DNA of 8,323 nt from NCBI GenBank assembly GCA_050013915.1, contig JBEKEI010000241.1, positions 1 to 8,323 of the forward strand. The letters are read 5' to 3'. This DNA comes from Roseiarcus sp050013915 (lineage in GTDB: Bacteria; Pseudomonadota; Alphaproteobacteria; Rhizobiales; Beijerinckiaceae). Under the pieces are notes generated by a model. The model had not been told where the DNA came from. It did no database searches and saw nothing but the letters and a program-made list of their open reading frames with translations. Both the position numbers and the translations under genes were made by a program. Positions 6,407 through 8,323 of the stretch are shown here, piece by piece (position 1 is the first letter of the stretch; each line of letters starts with the position of its first letter).

Positions 6407-7594
6407 ATGCGCGCGCAGATCATCGACGAACTCAAGGTCCATGAACCCGAACTGATCGCGATCCGCCACGACATTCACCGCCACCCCGAGGTCGGCTTCG
6501 AGGAGGCGCGCACCGCCTCGCTCGTCGCCGACCGGCTGCGCGGCTGGGGGATCGAAGTCGTCGAGGGAATCGCCAGGACCGGCGTCGTGGGCACGCTGAA
6601 GGGCCGACGACCCGGTCAACGGGCGATCGGCCTGCGCGCCGATCTCGATGCTCTCAATATCCGCGAGGTCGAGGGGCGCGAACACCGTTCGACGAACCCG
6701 GGCAAGATGCATGCCTGCGGGCACGACGGCCATACCGCGATGCTGCTCGGCGCGGCGCGCCATCTCGCCGAAAACCCGGATTTCGCCGGACAGGTGCATT
6801 TCATATTCCAGCCGGCGGAGGAGGGACTCGGCGGCGGCCGGGTCATGGTCGAGGAGGGGCTGTTCGAGCGCTTTCCCGTCGATGCGGTGTACGGAATGCA
6901 CAATGCGCCCGGGCTGGCGGTCGGCAAGTTCGCCACCCGCGTCGGCCCGTTCCTCGCCGCCAGCGACAGCTGGACCGTGACTTTCCGCGGCACCGGCGGC
7001 CATGGCGGCGCCGGCGCCCATCTGGCGACCGACGCGACGATCCCGCAGGCGCATTTCGTGCTGGCGCTGCAGACGATCATCGGCCGCAACGTGCGCGCGA
7101 TCGACACCGCCGTCATCAGCGTCGGCCATATCGCCGCCGGCGATTTCGGCGCGCCCAACATCATCCCGTCCGAGGTGATCGTGCGCGGCACGGCGCGCAG
7201 CTACGACCCGGCGGTCAGCCGGCTGCTGGAAAAGCGCATGGCCGAACTCGCCCATGCGCTCGCCGCCGCCTATGGCTGCGCGGCGGAGGTCGAGTACGAT
7301 CGCCGCTATCCCCCGCTGATCACCCATGCCGAACAGACCGCCGTCTCGATCGCCGCCGCCGCGGCGCTGGTCGGCGGCGAGAACGTCGCGGGCGACGCGC
7401 CGCAGATGACGAGTTCGGAGGATTTTTCGTTCATGCTGGAGAGCCGCCCGGGCGGCTTCGTGCTGATCGGCAACGGCGTCGCGCCCGACGGCTCGTTCTA
7501 CAATCTCCACACGCCGGGGTACGACTTCAACGACGAGATCTTGACGCTCGGGGCGGGCTATTGGGTCAGCCTGGTGCGCGAGGAGCTCGGGTGA
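6407..7594 (+). CDS. M20-family amidohydrolase (M20D: N-acyl-amino-acid / hippurate hydrolase type)
   Basis: Predicted cytosolic metal-dependent hydrolase of 395 residues that cleaves an amide bond, typically releasing an amino acid from an N-acyl or N-aroyl conjugate. The N-terminal IRHDIHRHPEVGFEE (19-33) is the family opening. Metal-site motifs are complete: HACGHDGHT at 102-110 (Cys104, His106), PAEEG with Glu138/Glu139, GMHN with His165, and NLHTPGYDFND near the end with His368. A dimerisation (lid) domain sits at about 187-300, with GTGGHGGAGAHLATD at its start and NIIPSEVIVRGTARS later. No signal peptide is seen. The length fits the family (about 380-400). It follows the MFS gene by 29 bp, suggesting an uptake-then-hydrolysis unit. 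Exact substrate is not determinable; hippurate, N-acetyl amino acids and indole-acetyl amino acids are all known in this subfamily. Confidence 0.92.
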   Translation: MRAQIIDELKVHEPELIAIRHDIHRHPEVGFEEARTASLVADRLRGWGIEVVEGIARTGVVGTLKGRRPGQRAIGLRADLDALNIREVEGREHRSTNPGKMHACGHDGHTAMLLGAARHLAENPDFAGQVHFIFQPAEEGLGGGRVMVEEGLFERFPVDAVYGMHNAPGLAVGKFATRVGPFLAASDSWTVTFRGTGGHGGAGAHLATDATIPQAHFVLALQTIIGRNVRAIDTAVISVGHIAAGDFGAPNIIPSEVIVRGTARSYDPAVSRLLEKRMAELAHALAAAYGCAAEVEYDRRYPPLITHAEQTAVSIAAAAALVGGENVAGDAPQMTSSEDFSFMLESRPGGFVLIGNGVAPDGSFYNLHTPGYDFNDEILTLGAGYWVSLVREELG

Positions 7595-7944
7595 GGCGCG
7601 GCGGGCGGCGCATTTAGCCGGCCTGGCCCGGGGCGCCACCGCGATACGCGGGTCGCGCGCCATCCGAGAATCTTGCCAGAGTCCCGCTCGACCCGATTCG
7701 GAAGCTGGGCGCTAGCCGATCGCCGGTCGCGAGAGGCGAGGCGATCGAGGTGGTCGAATCGCGATCGGCGAGACGGTCGACATCGCCTGAATCCGTTGCG
7801 GTTTCGCGTGACCTCGAGCCGAACCGACAAAATCGGCGCCCTGCGTGCGTTTGCTGCGCGCAGGATCCCCGTTCGCGATTCGCCCGTTCCCGTCTCAGCG
7901 CCGCTCTTCCAGCCCGACGGCGTCGACGCCGCCGGACCGGCCGA
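7595..7944. other. 350-bp gene-free region between convergent M20 and icd genes
   Basis: No reading frame here looks like a protein. Composition is somewhat less GC-rich than in the flanking genes. It holds a short hairpin (CCGCG at 7639-7643, CGCGG at 7647-7651), a perfect 9-bp inverted repeat with 37-nt spacing (GCCGATCGC at 7715-7723, GCGATCGGC at 7761-7769), an interleaved 7-bp pair (CGATTCG at 7694-7700, CGAATCG at 7755-7761), and copy 2 of the intergenic repeat. No clear T-tailed terminator is visible, although both flanking genes end here. Confidence 0.5.
7810..7836 (+). repeat. Intergenic repeat, copy 2
   Basis: GACCTCGAGCCG, 2 nt, CCGAC, 4 nt, TCGG. It matches the copy at 2111-2138 with a one-base difference in the first gap and the same orientation. 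The spacer bases differ. Confidence 0.35.
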
Positions 7945-8323
7945 TCACCCCATCGCCCGCTTGAGGCTCGCGTCGACCTTGTCGAGGAAGCCCGTCGTCG
8001 ACAGCCATTTCTGCTCCGGCCCGACCAGCAGCGCGAGATCCTTGGTCATGAACCCCGCCTCGACCGTGTCGACGCAGACCTTCTCCAGCGTCGCGGCGAA
8101 TTTGCCGAGCGCCAGGTTGTCGTCGAGCTTGGCGCGATGGCTGAGGCCGCGGGTCCAGGCGAAGATCGAGGCGATCGAATTGGTCGAGGTCTCGCGCCCC
8201 TTCTGATGCTCGCGGTAGTGGCGCGTCACCGTGCCGTGCGCGGCCTCCGCCTCGACGGTGCGCCCGTCGGGCGAGAGCAGCACGCTCGTCATCAGGCCGA
8301 GCGAGCCGTAGCCCTGCGCGACC
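7945..8323 (-). CDS. icd: NADP-dependent isocitrate dehydrogenase, C-terminal part; 5' end outside window
   Basis: TCA-cycle enzyme that oxidatively decarboxylates isocitrate to 2-oxoglutarate in the cytosol and makes NADPH. The visible 125 residues are the C-terminal third of a protein usually about 405 residues long. They open with VAQGYGSLGLMTSVLLSPDG, then show the cofactor-binding stretch EAAHGTVTRHYREHQKG, where the His and Arg support NADP over NAD, and then ETSTNSIASIFAWTRGLSHRAKLD. This is the homodimeric type shared by alphaproteobacteria and eukaryotes, not the E. coli type. The end LKRAMG followed by TGA at 7945-7947 is typical. An internal ATG at 8292 is part of the coding frame, not the start. 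The gene faces the M20 gene across 350 bp. Confidence 0.95.
   Translation of the reverse strand, partial: VAQGYGSLGLMTSVLLSPDGRTVEAEAAHGTVTRHYREHQKGRETSTNSIASIFAWTRGLSHRAKLDDNLALGKFAATLEKVCVDTVEAGFMTKDLALLVGPEQKWLSTTGFLDKVDASLKRAMG

Noticed and set aside
6203..7663. 486-codon - strand frame opposite the M20 gene
   Set aside because: Antisense shadow of a complete, motif-verified hydrolase.
7673..8206. 177-codon + strand frame across the gap and icd
   Set aside because: Second half is antisense to icd; first half is Arg/Ser-rich without recognisable features.
1..8323. tRNA, rRNA, CRISPR array, insertion sequence or riboswitch
   Set aside because: Looked for on both strands by eye; no cloverleaf, regularly spaced repeats, transposase motifs or conserved riboswitch core was seen.

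Overview
The window is a strongly GC-rich stretch with long GC-ending codons. Its AlaRS and isocitrate dehydrogenase sequences read as alphaproteobacterial, most likely Hyphomicrobiales (Rhizobiales). That placement is from recall of the families, not from a search. Both ends cut through genes, and no rRNA, tRNA, CRISPR array, transposase or integrase was seen.

Left to right: (1) the C-terminal two thirds of a TRAP-transporter large permease (DctM family), + strand; (2) facing it, a complete patatin-like phospholipase with a DUF3734-type C-terminus, - strand; (3) a 319-bp divergent intergenic region with a plausible patatin promoter, two perfect 12-bp palindromes and half of an intergenic repeat; (4) alaS, + strand, broken into two reading frames; (5) a two-gene + strand unit, an MHS-type major facilitator followed 29 bp later by an M20-family amidohydrolase; (6) a 350-bp gene-free stretch; (7) the C-terminal end of NADP-dependent isocitrate dehydrogenase (icd), - strand, running off the right edge.

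The most striking point is alaS. The catalytic half (2334-3767) and the editing plus C-Ala half (3737-4876) are each well conserved, but they lie in different frames. About 40 residues that should join them, including the glycine-rich TPFY-ESGGQ segment of the editing domain, are absent. This is therefore a deletion of roughly 120 nt (3n+1), not a one-base slip. It may be an assembly error, a pseudogene backed by a second alaS, or a split synthetase. An in-frame ATG at 3737 with purine-rich sequence upstream could let the second half be translated separately.

Functionally, the MFS and M20 genes look like an import-and-hydrolyse pair for an amide-linked carboxylate such as an N-acyl amino acid. 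The TRAP permease is a second carboxylate-type importer with its partner subunits outside the window. alaS and icd are housekeeping genes. I see no clear evidence of a wholly new system; the split alaS is the best candidate for something unusual.
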